A stretch of 64,000 nucleotides of DNA from a virus: IMG/VR virus record IMGVR_UViG_3300009425_000015, positions 16,308 through 80,307 of that record; one strand, given 5' to 3'. Below the pieces are notes generated by a model. The model saw nothing but the letters and a program-made list of their open reading frames with translations. It searched no databases and had not been told where the DNA came from. Shown piece after piece: positions 30,951 to 40,237 of the stretch (positions are counted from its first letter, which is position 1; each line of letters opens with the position of its first letter). Made by a program: the position numbers and the translations under genes.

Positions 30951-33015
30951 AGGAGGCTCTCATATACCCATGACTAAGCCCTCTAATATATCGGGGAGTG
31001 GTAGTGTTATCAGGCATATGCATAGGCTCATAGCATGCCAATATTGTAAAATCTTGAGACTTCCCTAGGTTAGCTGCCTCCTCTTCCTGTCGCGAATTGA
31101 TACAGGCAGCCTCCTCTATCACCTCTTCGATGGCATCTGCAATCCGTTGTTCGCTATTCACGCCGACGCCACCGAGTTCATCTGTGTGTACTGCGCCGAC
31201 ATCTATCAACTGTTGGTAGCTATGCCTATTGCCCCTGTTACCAATAATAAAAACCATCCCGCCAGAGTGAGCCATGGCTCTTGCCGCATCGTGTGCAGTC
31301 CACTCATCACCTTGGGCAGGCTCGTCACCTAAGACGAAGATGATACGATGAGTGTGTTGACTTAAATCCACCTCCCAGGAATCTTGGACTCCCTGAATTT
31401 GGGCGAAGGGGCGGTTCGTACTCCAGAGAATATTATCTGGGACACCATCTTGATCCCAGTCAATCAAATCGTCTGTCAAGAATCTACCAATTGCGTCCAA
31501 AGTATTCTCTGAAGAGCCTCCCTGGTTGACAGTCCCAGCTAGTAAGTTTAATCGCAAAGTGTTCACGGCGTTCGACATGTCTTCGATGGGTACCACTGGA
31601 GGATCTTCCACACCTGGTACGCAGTTGTCACCAGGGTTAAACAAATGGGGATCTGCCTCGTCGTCGTTACCAACCACAGCCAACATATAACATATGCCGT
31701 CGACGCCATTGTTGAAAAGTCTATTTACAGAATCTCTTGTAGCGTTAAACGCAGCACTGAGTTCATCTTCATTCATAGAGCCCGATACGTCGACAATCAT
31801 CATGACTGCCACGCTCCCTTGTTCAAAGTCCTCGTCGATGATTCCGTCGCAGTCGTCGTCGAATTCGTTGCAGCGCTCAATTCTTGGCTGTATCTCCTGG
31901 ACACACGTGTAATACCCAGTTTGCCTTGCTCCATCTTCCGCGTTACCTAGTTCGCAAAAAGATATTCCCAGGCGACAATTACCGCCGGCATACTGGGGCC
32001 CGTCAGCTCGAGCGTCATAAAGAAACACTTCCCCGGTTAGAGCATCAGTAGAGCAGAGCTTTGTCAGTGGGCCTCCTAGGGGTCCTTCGTCGATGAAGCC
32101 ATCACAATCATCGTCGGCGCCGTTACAAACTTCCGGCTGAGGTACGTAATCTGGGTGATCACAAACGCAATCGCCATCGTCGAAATCCTCATCGATAATG
32201 CCATCGCAGTCATTATCAACAAAGTCACATAGCTCTCGAGGTGTAGCGCCGCATGCTCCACAGTCGTTGAGAAGCAGCTCATCGATTTGATCATCGCAGT
32301 CATTGTCTTCACCGTCGCAGATTTCCACCGGGACGTCACCACATAGACTGCATGCATTAAGAACCCCCTCATCGACTGAATTATCACAATCGTTGTCTAA
32401 ATTATCACACTGTTCCATAGTTGGCACTACTTGATTTTCACATTCCCCGTACCCGTAATACACTTCAATTCCAGCGTCTGTGGCTCTCGAAAGCTCTTGA
32501 CATAGTGATATCCCAGGAGCGCAAACTCCGTTCTTAGAGCTTCCTAGCGTGCCAGTATAGCAACTTCTAAATAAAACCCCCGAAGGAGGTTCTCCTGCAT
32601 CTGGAAGTTCAAACCTTGGAGACTCATTCAATTCGCCGTCGCAGTCGTTGTCAAGTCCATCGCAGATTTCGATACGAGAAAACATAACTGGAACACAATC
32701 AGACCATCCGAGGGTGTTACACATCTCTATTCCATTGGCACAATTGCCTAATAAGCCAGGTACGTTGCATGGTTGGCGAGCACCAAGGGGCAGACAGGGC
32801 GGGGGCGGAGGGGCTGCGTCGATGATGGCGTCCTGGATTGGCATCGCATCAAGGATGTGCACAGACTCATCCGGATCTACAAACGAATCTTTAACATCTG
32901 GAATTTGCGTGTCTGGTACGCTAATTCCCGGCAAGATATCCGGCTCTACAGCAATCGTGTTATCTTTACACGATACAAAGCACAACGTCACCAGCAAATA
33001 TATAATACTTTTCAT
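30943..33015 (-). CDS. lipoprotein with MopE-type metal-binding repeats and a VWA domain
   Basis: 690-aa predicted surface or periplasmic lipoprotein. Signal peptide MKSIIYLLVTLCFVSC with lipobox Cys16, then an Asp/Pro-rich linker with five prolines around residue 70. Six C-D-x-x-D-N-D-C-D-G-type repeats (near residues 116, 203, 233, 263, 297 and 382), such as EICDGLDNDCDGELNE, look like the MopE-type putative metal-binding motif. The C-terminal VWA domain has the MIDAS start MMIVDVSGSMNEDEL near 405-419. I know this combination from Myxococcota-type bacteria, not from phages. ATG 33015 is chosen since GGAGAGG fits it. Roles in adhesion, superinfection exclusion or host-surface change are all inference. 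Confidence 0.85.
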   Translation of the reverse strand: MKSIIYLLVTLCFVSCKDNTIAVEPDILPGISVPDTQIPDVKDSFVDPDESVHILDAMPIQDAIIDAAPPPPPCLPLGARQPCNVPGLLGNCANGIEMCNTLGWSDCVPVMFSRIEICDGLDNDCDGELNESPRFELPDAGEPPSGVLFRSCYTGTLGSSKNGVCAPGISLCQELSRATDAGIEVYYGYGECENQVVPTMEQCDNLDNDCDNSVDEGVLNACSLCGDVPVEICDGEDNDCDDQIDELLLNDCGACGATPRELCDFVDNDCDGIIDEDFDDGDCVCDHPDYVPQPEVCNGADDDCDGFIDEGPLGGPLTKLCSTDALTGEVFLYDARADGPQYAGGNCRLGISFCELGNAEDGARQTGYYTCVQEIQPRIERCNEFDDDCDGIIDEDFEQGSVAVMMIVDVSGSMNEDELSAAFNATRDSVNRLFNNGVDGICYMLAVVGNDDEADPHLFNPGDNCVPGVEDPPVVPIEDMSNAVNTLRLNLLAGTVNQGGSSENTLDAIGRFLTDDLIDWDQDGVPDNILWSTNRPFAQIQGVQDSWEVDLSQHTHRIIFVLGDEPAQGDEWTAHDAARAMAHSGGMVFIIGNRGNRHSYQQLIDVGAVHTDELGGVGVNSEQRIADAIEEVIEEAACINSRQEEEAANLGKSQDFTILACYEPMHMPDNTTTPRYIRGLSHGYMRASYE

Positions 33016-33034
33016 CTTCAACCTCTCCTAACTT

Positions 33035-33745
33035 CTATTTAAACTTCTCTTTATATGCTTTCACCGACTCTGGGAATAACTTTTCCGCTATTTCCATGCA
33101 TGCGTACGCAACCTTTTGTATTTCCCATTGCGCGCCTTCGTGGACACGGAGAGTTATAAATTTCAATAAATTATGTAAGTTCACCGTGCCATAGTACTGA
33201 GTATACAGGCTTTGCGGCAATACTCCCCTAGCTTGCTCTCTGCATATGCCGCTATCAATCAAAGAGTTGTATAATTCAAGGCTTTTCCTGTTATGAGCCG
33301 ATACGGCAGTCGAGGCAAGATACGAAGGGGTTGGGCACAACTTTAGATCAGAGTTATGCTTGGCTATATCAGGATTTATAAGCTCCTCAGTGCTAGCCTG
33401 CCTATTCGACTTATGTTGGCTTCTAAACTCGCATGGCTCGTAAAACGACATGTCGATGCTTGTATATCTGCGACTAATTTCATTGTAAGCCCAAGTACGG
33501 TGTCGGTGATGCTGGCTCCGAATAAATAAGGGTACGGTAAACCGCATCGTGACAGTGCAATGCTCGAAGGGGCTGGTATGATTGTGTTCCATAAGATACT
33601 TGATAAGCTTTACATCTTTCGGCTTTAACTCATCTCGTGACGCCCCGAACGAAACGCGGGCTGCGTTGACAACTGATAAATCATCTCCCATGTGGGAGAT
33701 ATATTCCACAGCACCAATATCGTCGCCGTACAGTTCAACCCTCAT
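33035..33745 (-). CDS. thyX: flavin-dependent thymidylate synthase ThyX
   Basis: 236-aa enzyme making dTMP from dUMP with FAD, NADPH and methylene-tetrahydrofolate. The signature is present as RHRTWAYNEISRRY; the usual Ser in R-H-R-x-x-S is Ala here. Other family segments: EHNHTSPFEHCTVTMRF, QARGVLPQSLYTQYYG and NLLKFITLR. ATG 33745 with GAGG upstream is chosen; it overlaps the end of the GroES-like gene by 11 nt. Confidence 0.95.
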   Translation of the reverse strand: MRVELYGDDIGAVEYISHMGDDLSVVNAARVSFGASRDELKPKDVKLIKYLMEHNHTSPFEHCTVTMRFTVPLFIRSQHHRHRTWAYNEISRRYTSIDMSFYEPCEFRSQHKSNRQASTEELINPDIAKHNSDLKLCPTPSYLASTAVSAHNRKSLELYNSLIDSGICREQARGVLPQSLYTQYYGTVNLHNLLKFITLRVHEGAQWEIQKVAYACMEIAEKLFPESVKAYKEKFK

Positions 33746-34064
33746 TAATGCCTCGAAGTATCCCAACTACATAATTTTCTAATATGAGGTAATTTGTTTT
33801 GTTATCAACATTTATCTCTTCAATCATGTTTCTGTCCACAATTACTAGCTTTTCGGCAAAAGTGCCGCGACGTAATTTTCTAAAGTGCTCTGAACAATCG
33901 GGTGCGACATCAACCACCGTCGCGACAATGTGTCGCGACTTAGGGGGCTCATAACCCTCAGGCAGTAGTACAGCACTAGACGACTCTTCCAACTTAGGTT
34001 CATAATGAGGCACAATCAGAAAATGACGATTGACTGGCTTAAGTGATTTAGGTATTTTAGCCAT
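33735..34064 (-). CDS. GroES-like co-chaperonin
   Basis: 109-aa protein fitting the GroES/gp31 fold. It opens LKPVNRHFLIVPHYEP like the P-x-x-D-R-V-x-V strand, has a Ser-rich loop LEESSSAVLLPEG in the place of the GroEL-binding mobile loop, then IVATVVDVAPDCSEHFRKLR and ILENYVVGILRG at the end, like the E-x-D-I-L-A final strand. Identity to GroES is low, so a T4 gp31-type replacement is likely. It would work with GroEL at 17-18.7 kb. Confidence 0.7.
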   Translation of the reverse strand: MAKIPKSLKPVNRHFLIVPHYEPKLEESSSAVLLPEGYEPPKSRHIVATVVDVAPDCSEHFRKLRRGTFAEKLVIVDRNMIEEINVDNKTNYLILENYVVGILRGINEG

Positions 34065-34350
34065 TTTTGCCAACCGTCTTCTTCACGTGCTCTACGAAAT
34101 CTAATAATTGCTCGATGTCCGTGTCGCTCTTCATCAAGCGGTATGCTTTGACAGCCATAGAAATCTCCTCCTTCGTAAGCCATCCGTTCTCTACGTAGTT
34201 TGCCTTGAGATCTCTCTTTGACTCTTTGTATGGTTCCATAGCGTCCTCGAGGGACACCATCATTTTAATATATTCTGTGATATACCCTTCTTTCTGTTCC
34301 ACACTCATGGTGGTAGTCTCGTCCCTAACAACTGATAAATTCGCAGCCAT
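34057..34350 (-). CDS. conserved phage hypothetical protein
   Basis: 97-aa helical protein. The block DAMEPYKESKRDLKANYVEN followed by GWLTKEEISMAVKAYRLMK is one I recognise from marine phages and recalls small DNA-associated helical proteins, but no function is known. First gene after the promoter at 34383-34411. Confidence 0.65.
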   Translation of the reverse strand: MAANLSVVRDETTTMSVEQKEGYITEYIKMMVSLEDAMEPYKESKRDLKANYVENGWLTKEEISMAVKAYRLMKSDTDIEQLLDFVEHVKKTVGKNG

Positions 34351-34382
34351 TTTCTCTCTCCTTTTGTGTTATTTCTTTATAT

Positions 34383-34411
34383 ATATTAGCACTAATTTAT
34401 GAAAATATCAA
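34383..34411 (-). promoter_or_regulatory. sigma-70-type promoter overlapping a stop codon
   Basis: Minus-strand TTGATA (34406-34411), 17-bp spacer, TAATAT (34383-34388). The TGA of the 208-aa gene (34408-34410) lies inside the -35 box. Confidence 0.65.
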
Positions 34412-35034
34412 GTATTTTTTAATACTTTTTTGGCAATTGCTTTAACTGCCATCCTTTCGTTCTTCGAAAGCTTCTTATATGTCTCGAGCCCTTCGCCAAA
34501 AGTGAAGGGGCGGTTTTTAATTTTTGTCATGAACTCTTTCTCTCTACCGAAATCGCGTCGGCCGACTGCTACCTTCTTACCATACCCTGGAAACTCAGAA
34601 TTGTTGGTACCATACAAATAAGCTCCTTCTCCGCCTTGTGGGATCACCAACACTGAGTCTTGGCAATATTTTTCACCCAAAGTTGTTATGGAATGCACAA
34701 AGCTAGGATCATCGTTGAGGTTAACCACGAAATAGCTATCTTCGCTTACTTCGAATGCTTCGGGCGTATCATAGTCCTCGATGTAGGAGCCATTCGCTTT
34801 CGTAACTCCGTATCCCAGAGATAAGAGTGTTGCCTTCAAGTCACGATTCCTTGTGAGGTTAGTGTCTTCCTCCGAAGGGTAATCTGTGCCATCTGCGCAC
34901 TTGCTAGCATCTGAAATATCTCCCCTGAAAGCTGTTATTGTTGCAGTTTCATGCTTTTCCATATGTGAGTGTACACGTGTTAAAGAAGACTCAGACAAAA
35001 ACTTCCTCCAGACTCCCAATACTGTTGACATCAT
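34408..35034 (-). CDS. conserved phage hypothetical protein
   Basis: 208-aa protein. Conserved-looking segments ATITAFRGD, LKATLLSLGYGVTKANGSYIE, YFVVNLND and DSVLVIPQGGEGAYL then RPFTFGEGL are of a type I have seen in marine phages and some plasmids, without function. Overlaps the MKVGQV-type gene upstream as ATGA. Confidence 0.65.
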   Translation of the reverse strand: MMSTVLGVWRKFLSESSLTRVHSHMEKHETATITAFRGDISDASKCADGTDYPSEEDTNLTRNRDLKATLLSLGYGVTKANGSYIEDYDTPEAFEVSEDSYFVVNLNDDPSFVHSITTLGEKYCQDSVLVIPQGGEGAYLYGTNNSEFPGYGKKVAVGRRDFGREKEFMTKIKNRPFTFGEGLETYKKLSKNERMAVKAIAKKVLKNT

Positions 35035-35324
35035 GACTGCAGCTCCGCAAAACGCTTAATTTCTAAAAGTGTCGACACTTCTTTTTCTAAATTAATTTGC
35101 ACCAACTTGTCGACACGATACTCATATAAGCCGCAATCTGTACCATCGTTTCGTAACTTATTTGTATTTTTTATGACACTTTCGTAGGCTGTGTCGTTGA
35201 ACCATCTTACTTTTGCATATGTCCACGGCACGGATAATCCCTCATCTTTTTCTCGAAGGGACAGTACGATACCATACCTCCGAATACTATGCCATTCATT
35301 GAATATAACTTGTCCTACCTTCAT
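35031..35324 (-). CDS. KVGQV-type small SH3-like protein
   Basis: 97-aa protein opening MKVGQVIFNEWHSIRRYGIV with YAKVRWFND and a helical tail. The K-V-G, G-I-V and V-R-W spacing links it to the left-end array family, but it has no seam repeat and a longer C-terminus. Function unknown. Confidence 0.6.
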   Translation of the reverse strand: MKVGQVIFNEWHSIRRYGIVLSLREKDEGLSVPWTYAKVRWFNDTAYESVIKNTNKLRNDGTDCGLYEYRVDKLVQINLEKEVSTLLEIKRFAELQS

Positions 35325-35884
35325 ACTTCCCCTCTTTCGCCTTCTGGCAATTCTTTATAAACCTCAATATGCTCAAACCACGCAACCACCGGAATTGAAC
35401 CGTGGCTTATTGCGTAGTGTATTCCTTTGTATATTTTTGACGAACTATCTCTTATCGGTACAAAATGCTCTTCGTATCCGGGTGTTGCCTTGTCTTTTCC
35501 AGCTAAAGCTTTTAAGACTTTGTGTATGTCAGGGACAACTTGGCCAGTTGCCTTTTTCGACTTTTTAAGCAAGTCTTCAACATCAACCCTTATGTCGTAA
35601 ATATCACTAGCTGGTACTTCTGCAGTGAATAGCGTGCCGCTGGCGATATTTCTCTCTGTTTTTTCCTTATCTAGATAAAAGAAAACTCTTGGAAAGGTAG
35701 AAGCATTATACTCATTCTTACTATAACTGTTTCTGTTGGTGACGAACCTGTTCGGGTCTAACACCAAACTATCAGCAGATCGTACCCTGGAGTAGTGAAA
35801 CAACTTTACCATATCGGAATGGACATAGTCCTTAAATTGTTCTTTTAAAATATACTTGTTCCAGTTTTCAAAGACTTCATCCAT
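35321..35884 (-). CDS. conserved phage hypothetical protein
   Basis: 187-aa protein with KLFHYSRVRSADSLVLDPNR, NEYNASTFPRVFFYLD and later FVPIRDSSSKIYKG. I recall such proteins in large phages. ATG 35884 is chosen because AAGGGG is eight bases away; another ATG lies six bases earlier. Coupled to the 97-aa gene. Confidence 0.6.
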   Translation of the reverse strand: MDEVFENWNKYILKEQFKDYVHSDMVKLFHYSRVRSADSLVLDPNRFVTNRNSYSKNEYNASTFPRVFFYLDKEKTERNIASGTLFTAEVPASDIYDIRVDVEDLLKKSKKATGQVVPDIHKVLKALAGKDKATPGYEEHFVPIRDSSSKIYKGIHYAISHGSIPVVAWFEHIEVYKELPEGERGEV

Positions 35885-35896
35885 AACCATTACCCC

Positions 35897-37765
35897 TTAT
35901 AAAAATTTAATTTCGCAGCTGCCGCCTGCGCAGGCTGCCTCCGCGGTTAACTGTGTATTATCATCGGACTCTACAACCCTAGTCAAATCGACACGCGATA
36001 AAGACTTCATAAGCGCTGCATACCTCTCCACAGAACAGTCCTCAAACGGAGCTTGCTTATACGTTCCCCCGTTGAACGGAAGTACTGAAAGTCCGGTATA
36101 AGACTCCCTGTTTTCCCACATCCATTCTCCGACGTCTGTCCATTCAGAATCCTTGAGAGATATCGTTGCCGAAACATTGTGATTGTTCGGGCCTTTTCCT
36201 CCGCCAGGGAATACCCACTTTTGTGTAACCTCTTTAACACGTTTGAGCAATTGCAACGCTGATTCTGTCCTAAGTATTGCGCCAGATGGTGCTTTTTGAG
36301 GGACAGAAATAACCGCTGTATCATGAGGGCGGAAATACTCGTCCTCAACCAACTCTGGGTGATTTTTAAGCAAGAATGAGTAAATTGGTTCATTCTTGCC
36401 TACACGAATTCTCCTAATATAGTAGTCGTTGTGCCATGCGTGAATGCCACTCGATGTGCCAAGGACTAATGACGTGGTGCCGGCTGGCTTAACACAGGTA
36501 GCTCTTGCTGCAGGAGAGATGCCTATAAGCTTTGCCACTAGAGCGTTTTCTTTCCTCACTACTGCTGCAGCGGCTTTCATATCTAAATCTAGAACTTTTC
36601 CTGATGCAATACCAGTCATACTAACACCCAGCAAAGCATCCTTGTCAGTGTTCACTTGCCACACAGGACGTAGATAATGAAAATCTGTATATCCTGCCTG
36701 TAATGTCCCGATAAAGGATGCAATACGTGCGCGCTCTTCTAAGTCCTTCTGGTTTTCTACATCGCTGACGTTTATCTCCGTCAAATTACAAAATTGACAT
36801 GATCTCAGAGATATCTCATGACATGGGTTAAATCCTCGCTCTTTGTCATTGGTGAAAGAAAATCCTGGTTCCCCTGCCCCGCTAGCCTGAATCCTTTCCC
36901 ATAATCCTAGGAACATCTCTTTAGTTATTCTATGCCGAAGAATAACAACCGAATTGTTAGCGCGGCCGCGTTGGGGGTTCTTCTCCCACCACGCTCCAGT
37001 CTTCGAAGATATCATGTCCTGATCGTCTGCGGAAAACAAAGATATCATTGCGGCGCGGCGGATGCCACCTGCTAATACTGCGTCTGCGACGTGGCACATA
37101 ATATCATGAGCCTCTACGGATTCTAAGCGCTGTCCGTTTTCTTTGCCTTCGAGTATCCCTTTAATTTTCAACAAGCACTCTTTAAGGGGTTGTGGGCCGG
37201 GCGCTTTGCCACCAGAAGTGACGAGCCTTTCGCCCTTTTGTCGGATGTCGCCATAATCAAATCGAACATGGCTGCTCCTATACCCATAATAGGTTTCCAT
37301 CAAAACCTTAACTGCGTCTGCCCAACCCTCAATGCTATCCTGTATGAGATATCGGTATGTCCTATTCGATGTTGGTTTTCTAACCTCTGGCAGCTTCTCG
37401 ATATGGTGCTTTTGTACTGAAAAGCCTACACCTGTGCCGCCCAGCAACAAAAACATGGACTCGCTAAACGCCCTATAATCGTCCAATGCCACGAAGGCAC
37501 AGTTAAATATCCTCGATGGGTTTATTTCAATTGGCTTTCCGCCGAACTGCATTGATCTCATCGAAGGGAGCACTTTTCTGTCATGAACCATCTTATACGC
37601 TTTTCTTATCCTAAGCTCCACTTCAGGAAACTTCTTAATGTGCATATTCATGTTTCTAGTTACCAATTCTTCCCAAGTCTCTCTTCTGTTCTCTGCAGGT
37701 AAGAATCTTGCGTACTTCATATGCACCGTGATATCAGATAATATTTCGTTAGACAATTCATTCAT
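35897..37765 (-). CDS. adenosylcobalamin-dependent ribonucleotide reductase (class II)
   Basis: 622-aa monomeric-type class II ribonucleotide reductase, converting ribonucleotides to deoxyribonucleotides with a B12 radical. Segments seen: MRSMQFGG and FNCAFVALDDYRAFSESMFLL with the first active-site Cys, GGTGVGFSVQ, NPCHEISLRSCQFCNLTEIN with the radical-site Cys and Glu, KPAGTTSLVLGTSSGIHAWH, and the C-terminal redox pair AACAGGSCEIKFL. No class I beta subunit is needed. Glutaredoxin at 15.4 kb may reduce it. The start overlaps the helicase stop (ATGA), so dNTP supply and replication are co-expressed. Confidence 0.95.
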   Translation of the reverse strand: MNELSNEILSDITVHMKYARFLPAENRRETWEELVTRNMNMHIKKFPEVELRIRKAYKMVHDRKVLPSMRSMQFGGKPIEINPSRIFNCAFVALDDYRAFSESMFLLLGGTGVGFSVQKHHIEKLPEVRKPTSNRTYRYLIQDSIEGWADAVKVLMETYYGYRSSHVRFDYGDIRQKGERLVTSGGKAPGPQPLKECLLKIKGILEGKENGQRLESVEAHDIMCHVADAVLAGGIRRAAMISLFSADDQDMISSKTGAWWEKNPQRGRANNSVVILRHRITKEMFLGLWERIQASGAGEPGFSFTNDKERGFNPCHEISLRSCQFCNLTEINVSDVENQKDLEERARIASFIGTLQAGYTDFHYLRPVWQVNTDKDALLGVSMTGIASGKVLDLDMKAAAAVVRKENALVAKLIGISPAARATCVKPAGTTSLVLGTSSGIHAWHNDYYIRRIRVGKNEPIYSFLLKNHPELVEDEYFRPHDTAVISVPQKAPSGAILRTESALQLLKRVKEVTQKWVFPGGGKGPNNHNVSATISLKDSEWTDVGEWMWENRESYTGLSVLPFNGGTYKQAPFEDCSVERYAALMKSLSRVDLTRVVESDDNTQLTAEAACAGGSCEIKFL

Positions 37766-39138
37766 GTTTTTTTCTCCTTCTTGTAAGTGTTGTATTTTTC
37801 CTTTAATAATTCCCTTTGGTGTTTTGCTGCGTTTTCTATTACATCACCCACAGTCTCACTTGTCGGTGGCAGTACTTTGATTTTGACATTACTAGTGTCC
37901 ATGAAGATAGGAAAAATTAAACCGTCGGGCCCGTTCCTATTCTTAGCTACGAATATTCTACCCCCGTTTACACCCTTGTCTTTGATGGTTCTAGAGATTG
38001 TGAATATAAAATCTGCTACAAAACATTTGTTAAAAGCTTCCGATATGGACTCCATTGTTATAACTTCTGCATTTAATCCTGAGCGGTTAGTTTGTGACGC
38101 TGTCCACACAGGGCAACGATTTATTTGGGCTAATCCTCTCAACTCTTCATAAATAGTTTCTAGTTGATGTCTTTTCTCATCTTTTCGTGAACCTGCAGGT
38201 TTTATTAAATCTCCGTAGTCTACAATTATTATATCGGGGTCGAAGCCGCGCATTTTCATCTTTTCTAAATGATTCTTAATTGTCTGAATACTTGCCGATC
38301 TTGTTGGGTATTCCTTAACAATTAGCTTGCCCTCTATGCCTTGAATCTCTTCATATATCTTTTCCTTGAATGCCTTCAAGTCTGACAATCCTACGCCGGT
38401 TATCGCGCTGTCATATCTACTAGCGACGATAGTGTCCGCTAACTCGAGCGTGTAATGAACAACGTTCTTTCCGTCTTTTAGAGCTTGAGCACCGAGGTGC
38501 ACCAGCGCCATACTCTTTCCGGCGCCAGTGGGGGCTATTACTACCCCAAGTTCTCCAGAGCCCAAGCCACCGGTGCACAGAGAATCTATCTCTTTCCACC
38601 CTGTAGTAACTGGACTTCTTTCTTTTATTTCGAATCTTCTCTCAAAGTCAATATGATAATCATACCCAAAGTCGTTATCACTACCAAGTTTAATAGCCTC
38701 ATTAATAATCTCGCTAACCTCGTCAAATGACGACTTCTTTATTAAATCCACAGACTTAATAAGCGCCTCCTTGAGCTTCTGCTTTCGACAAAAATCAAGC
38801 GCGACGTCCTTAATGTAATCAGAACCTTCAACTTCTAATTTAGTCGAAATTGTATGTGCGAAGTAATCGCGGATACGAACTTTTATCGCGTCTGTCTCTT
38901 CTCTTAATTCAGTCCTTACAACTGATAACATAATCTTTTGAGTTGGGTGTACGTTATATTTCTCTCTGTAATTCTTTATAAGTCCTACAAAAACTCTCAA
39001 ATATTTCAATTCTAAAAACTCGATGTCAAGAACCTCAAATATCTGATCAGCGAATGGTCTGTCTACCAGTATAAGCTGACATAAACTTTCTTGAAAAGAT
39101 TTTCCATACTTGGAAAAATTTTCTTGTTCTTTGCTCAT
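37762..39138 (-). CDS. DnaB-like replicative helicase
   Basis: 458-aa replicative helicase. Walker A APTGAGKS at residues 202-209, Walker B DIIIVDYGDLIKP, followed by an Arg/Gln-rich segment (VWTASQTNRSG). The N-terminal ~150 residues are helical, as in DnaB. No separate primase was recognised in the window. First gene after the promoter at 39163-39191. Confidence 0.9.
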   Translation of the reverse strand: MSKEQENFSKYGKSFQESLCQLILVDRPFADQIFEVLDIEFLELKYLRVFVGLIKNYREKYNVHPTQKIMLSVVRTELREETDAIKVRIRDYFAHTISTKLEVEGSDYIKDVALDFCRKQKLKEALIKSVDLIKKSSFDEVSEIINEAIKLGSDNDFGYDYHIDFERRFEIKERSPVTTGWKEIDSLCTGGLGSGELGVVIAPTGAGKSMALVHLGAQALKDGKNVVHYTLELADTIVASRYDSAITGVGLSDLKAFKEKIYEEIQGIEGKLIVKEYPTRSASIQTIKNHLEKMKMRGFDPDIIIVDYGDLIKPAGSRKDEKRHQLETIYEELRGLAQINRCPVWTASQTNRSGLNAEVITMESISEAFNKCFVADFIFTISRTIKDKGVNGGRIFVAKNRNGPDGLIFPIFMDTSNVKIKVLPPTSETVGDVIENAAKHQRELLKEKYNTYKKEKKT

Positions 39139-39162
39139 TAAGTGCCTTTCTTTGTAAGATTA

Positions 39163-39191
39163 ATTATAGCTCAATAGTAGCTAAAATGCAA
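39163..39191 (-). promoter_or_regulatory. sigma-70-type promoter for the helicase-RNR operon
   Basis: Minus-strand TTGCAT (39186-39191), 17-bp spacer, TATAAT (39163-39168). About 25 nt before the helicase start. Confidence 0.8.
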
Positions 39192-39192
39192 G

Positions 39193-40173
39193 CTATTTGT
39201 TCGAATCTGAAACAATTCTATTAAAAGTTGTAAACAAGTCGAACAGCGAAACTTCCCCAAGTCCGTCTTTCATCATTTCAGTGCGGAGCCCACTTTTGTT
39301 GAATTCTGGATGAAATTCTGTCATGCATTCTCGTACTTTAGCGTGTGTCTGAGCGGATAAAGACGGTACGTACAGCTGCATCATCTTATAGTTTTCCCTG
39401 ACGATGCTTTGGTTCTCAACGACAGTGTGGTGCACCTTAAGCGGGGCATCTTGAGAAAGACAGTCTTTCACAATATCGTCTAAGAAATAGCTCTTCTCTT
39501 CAGATAAAAAAGGAAACCTCTTGGCGACGGTACCCATTCCCACGCCCATTAAGCCAGGCAAGTTATCGCTAGTGTCTCCAACCATCGCTTTCGCTAAGGC
39601 AAAGTTGCTTGGGTGTACACCGTATTTTTTAATGAGAGTTTTCTTATTCAATATCTCTTTCTGAGTTGGGCGGTATATCAAAGTTTTATCATCCAACAAC
39701 TGAAAGAAGTCCTTATCCGATGATACTATTACCTTTTCCCAGTCTTCGTGTGATGGATGCTGGACAACTGCTGCAATGATGTCATCTGCCTCTACGCCGT
39801 CTTCCAAAAGCTGAATTACAGGGGTACAATTCAAGTATTCCAATACTCTCGATAGTTGCCACAACTTATTTGTCGCTTCTTGTTCCTCTGTCATAGTCCT
39901 TACATCTCTATTTAGCCTTACCCTGGCGGCGCGTGGGACAGGGGGAGAGCGCCCTGCTTTATAATTTTTGTTAATGGACTTTCTTTTTTTTGATCCACCC
40001 TCACCGTCCCAGACAACAACCACCTTGTCAGGCTTAATTTTTCTAACTAGCGTATTCAAGATTTTAAGAAATCCCTTGCATCCGCCTACGGGCTGGCCAT
40101 TCGCTGACATGCTAGGATCTACAATGTAAGATCTTGAGAATTGGTTCAATGCGTCTACTACCATCAGTCTCAT
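39193..40173 (-). CDS. 5'-3' exonuclease (FEN / PolA N-terminal family)
   Basis: 326-aa flap-type nuclease that removes RNA primers or flaps. Acidic metal-binding residues are seen in MRLMVVDALN, VVVWDGEGGSKKRK, VEADDIIAAV and VIVSSDKDFFQLLDD, followed by the helix-hairpin-helix AMVGDTSDNLPGLMGVGMGT. The PolA polymerase here lacks this domain, so the pair may work together although encoded 3.5 kb apart. Confidence 0.92.
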   Translation of the reverse strand: MRLMVVDALNQFSRSYIVDPSMSANGQPVGGCKGFLKILNTLVRKIKPDKVVVVWDGEGGSKKRKSINKNYKAGRSPPVPRAARVRLNRDVRTMTEEQEATNKLWQLSRVLEYLNCTPVIQLLEDGVEADDIIAAVVQHPSHEDWEKVIVSSDKDFFQLLDDKTLIYRPTQKEILNKKTLIKKYGVHPSNFALAKAMVGDTSDNLPGLMGVGMGTVAKRFPFLSEEKSYFLDDIVKDCLSQDAPLKVHHTVVENQSIVRENYKMMQLYVPSLSAQTHAKVRECMTEFHPEFNKSGLRTEMMKDGLGEVSLFDLFTTFNRIVSDSNK

Positions 40174-40183
40174 TACTTTCTCC

Positions 40184-40218
40184 TTTTTAAAAAAATAAGC
40201 CGCCTGTTAGGGCGGCTT
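40184..40218 (-). terminator. rho-independent terminator after recA
   Basis: Inverted repeat AAGCCGCC / GGCGGCTT (40197-40218) with a 6-nt loop, followed on the minus strand by A and a run of T (40184-40195). It ends recA transcription before the exonuclease gene. Confidence 0.88.
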
Positions 40219-40237
40219 TTATAGTTAGGGGCACTAA

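Noticed and set aside
32648-33031. 127-aa plus-strand ORF with glycine-rich stretch
   Set aside because: Antisense to the lipoprotein signal and MopE repeat region.
34408-34430. Inverted repeat AAGTATT...AATACTT as a terminator
   Set aside because: It lies in the coding end of the 208-aa gene, is A/T only and has no T-run after it.
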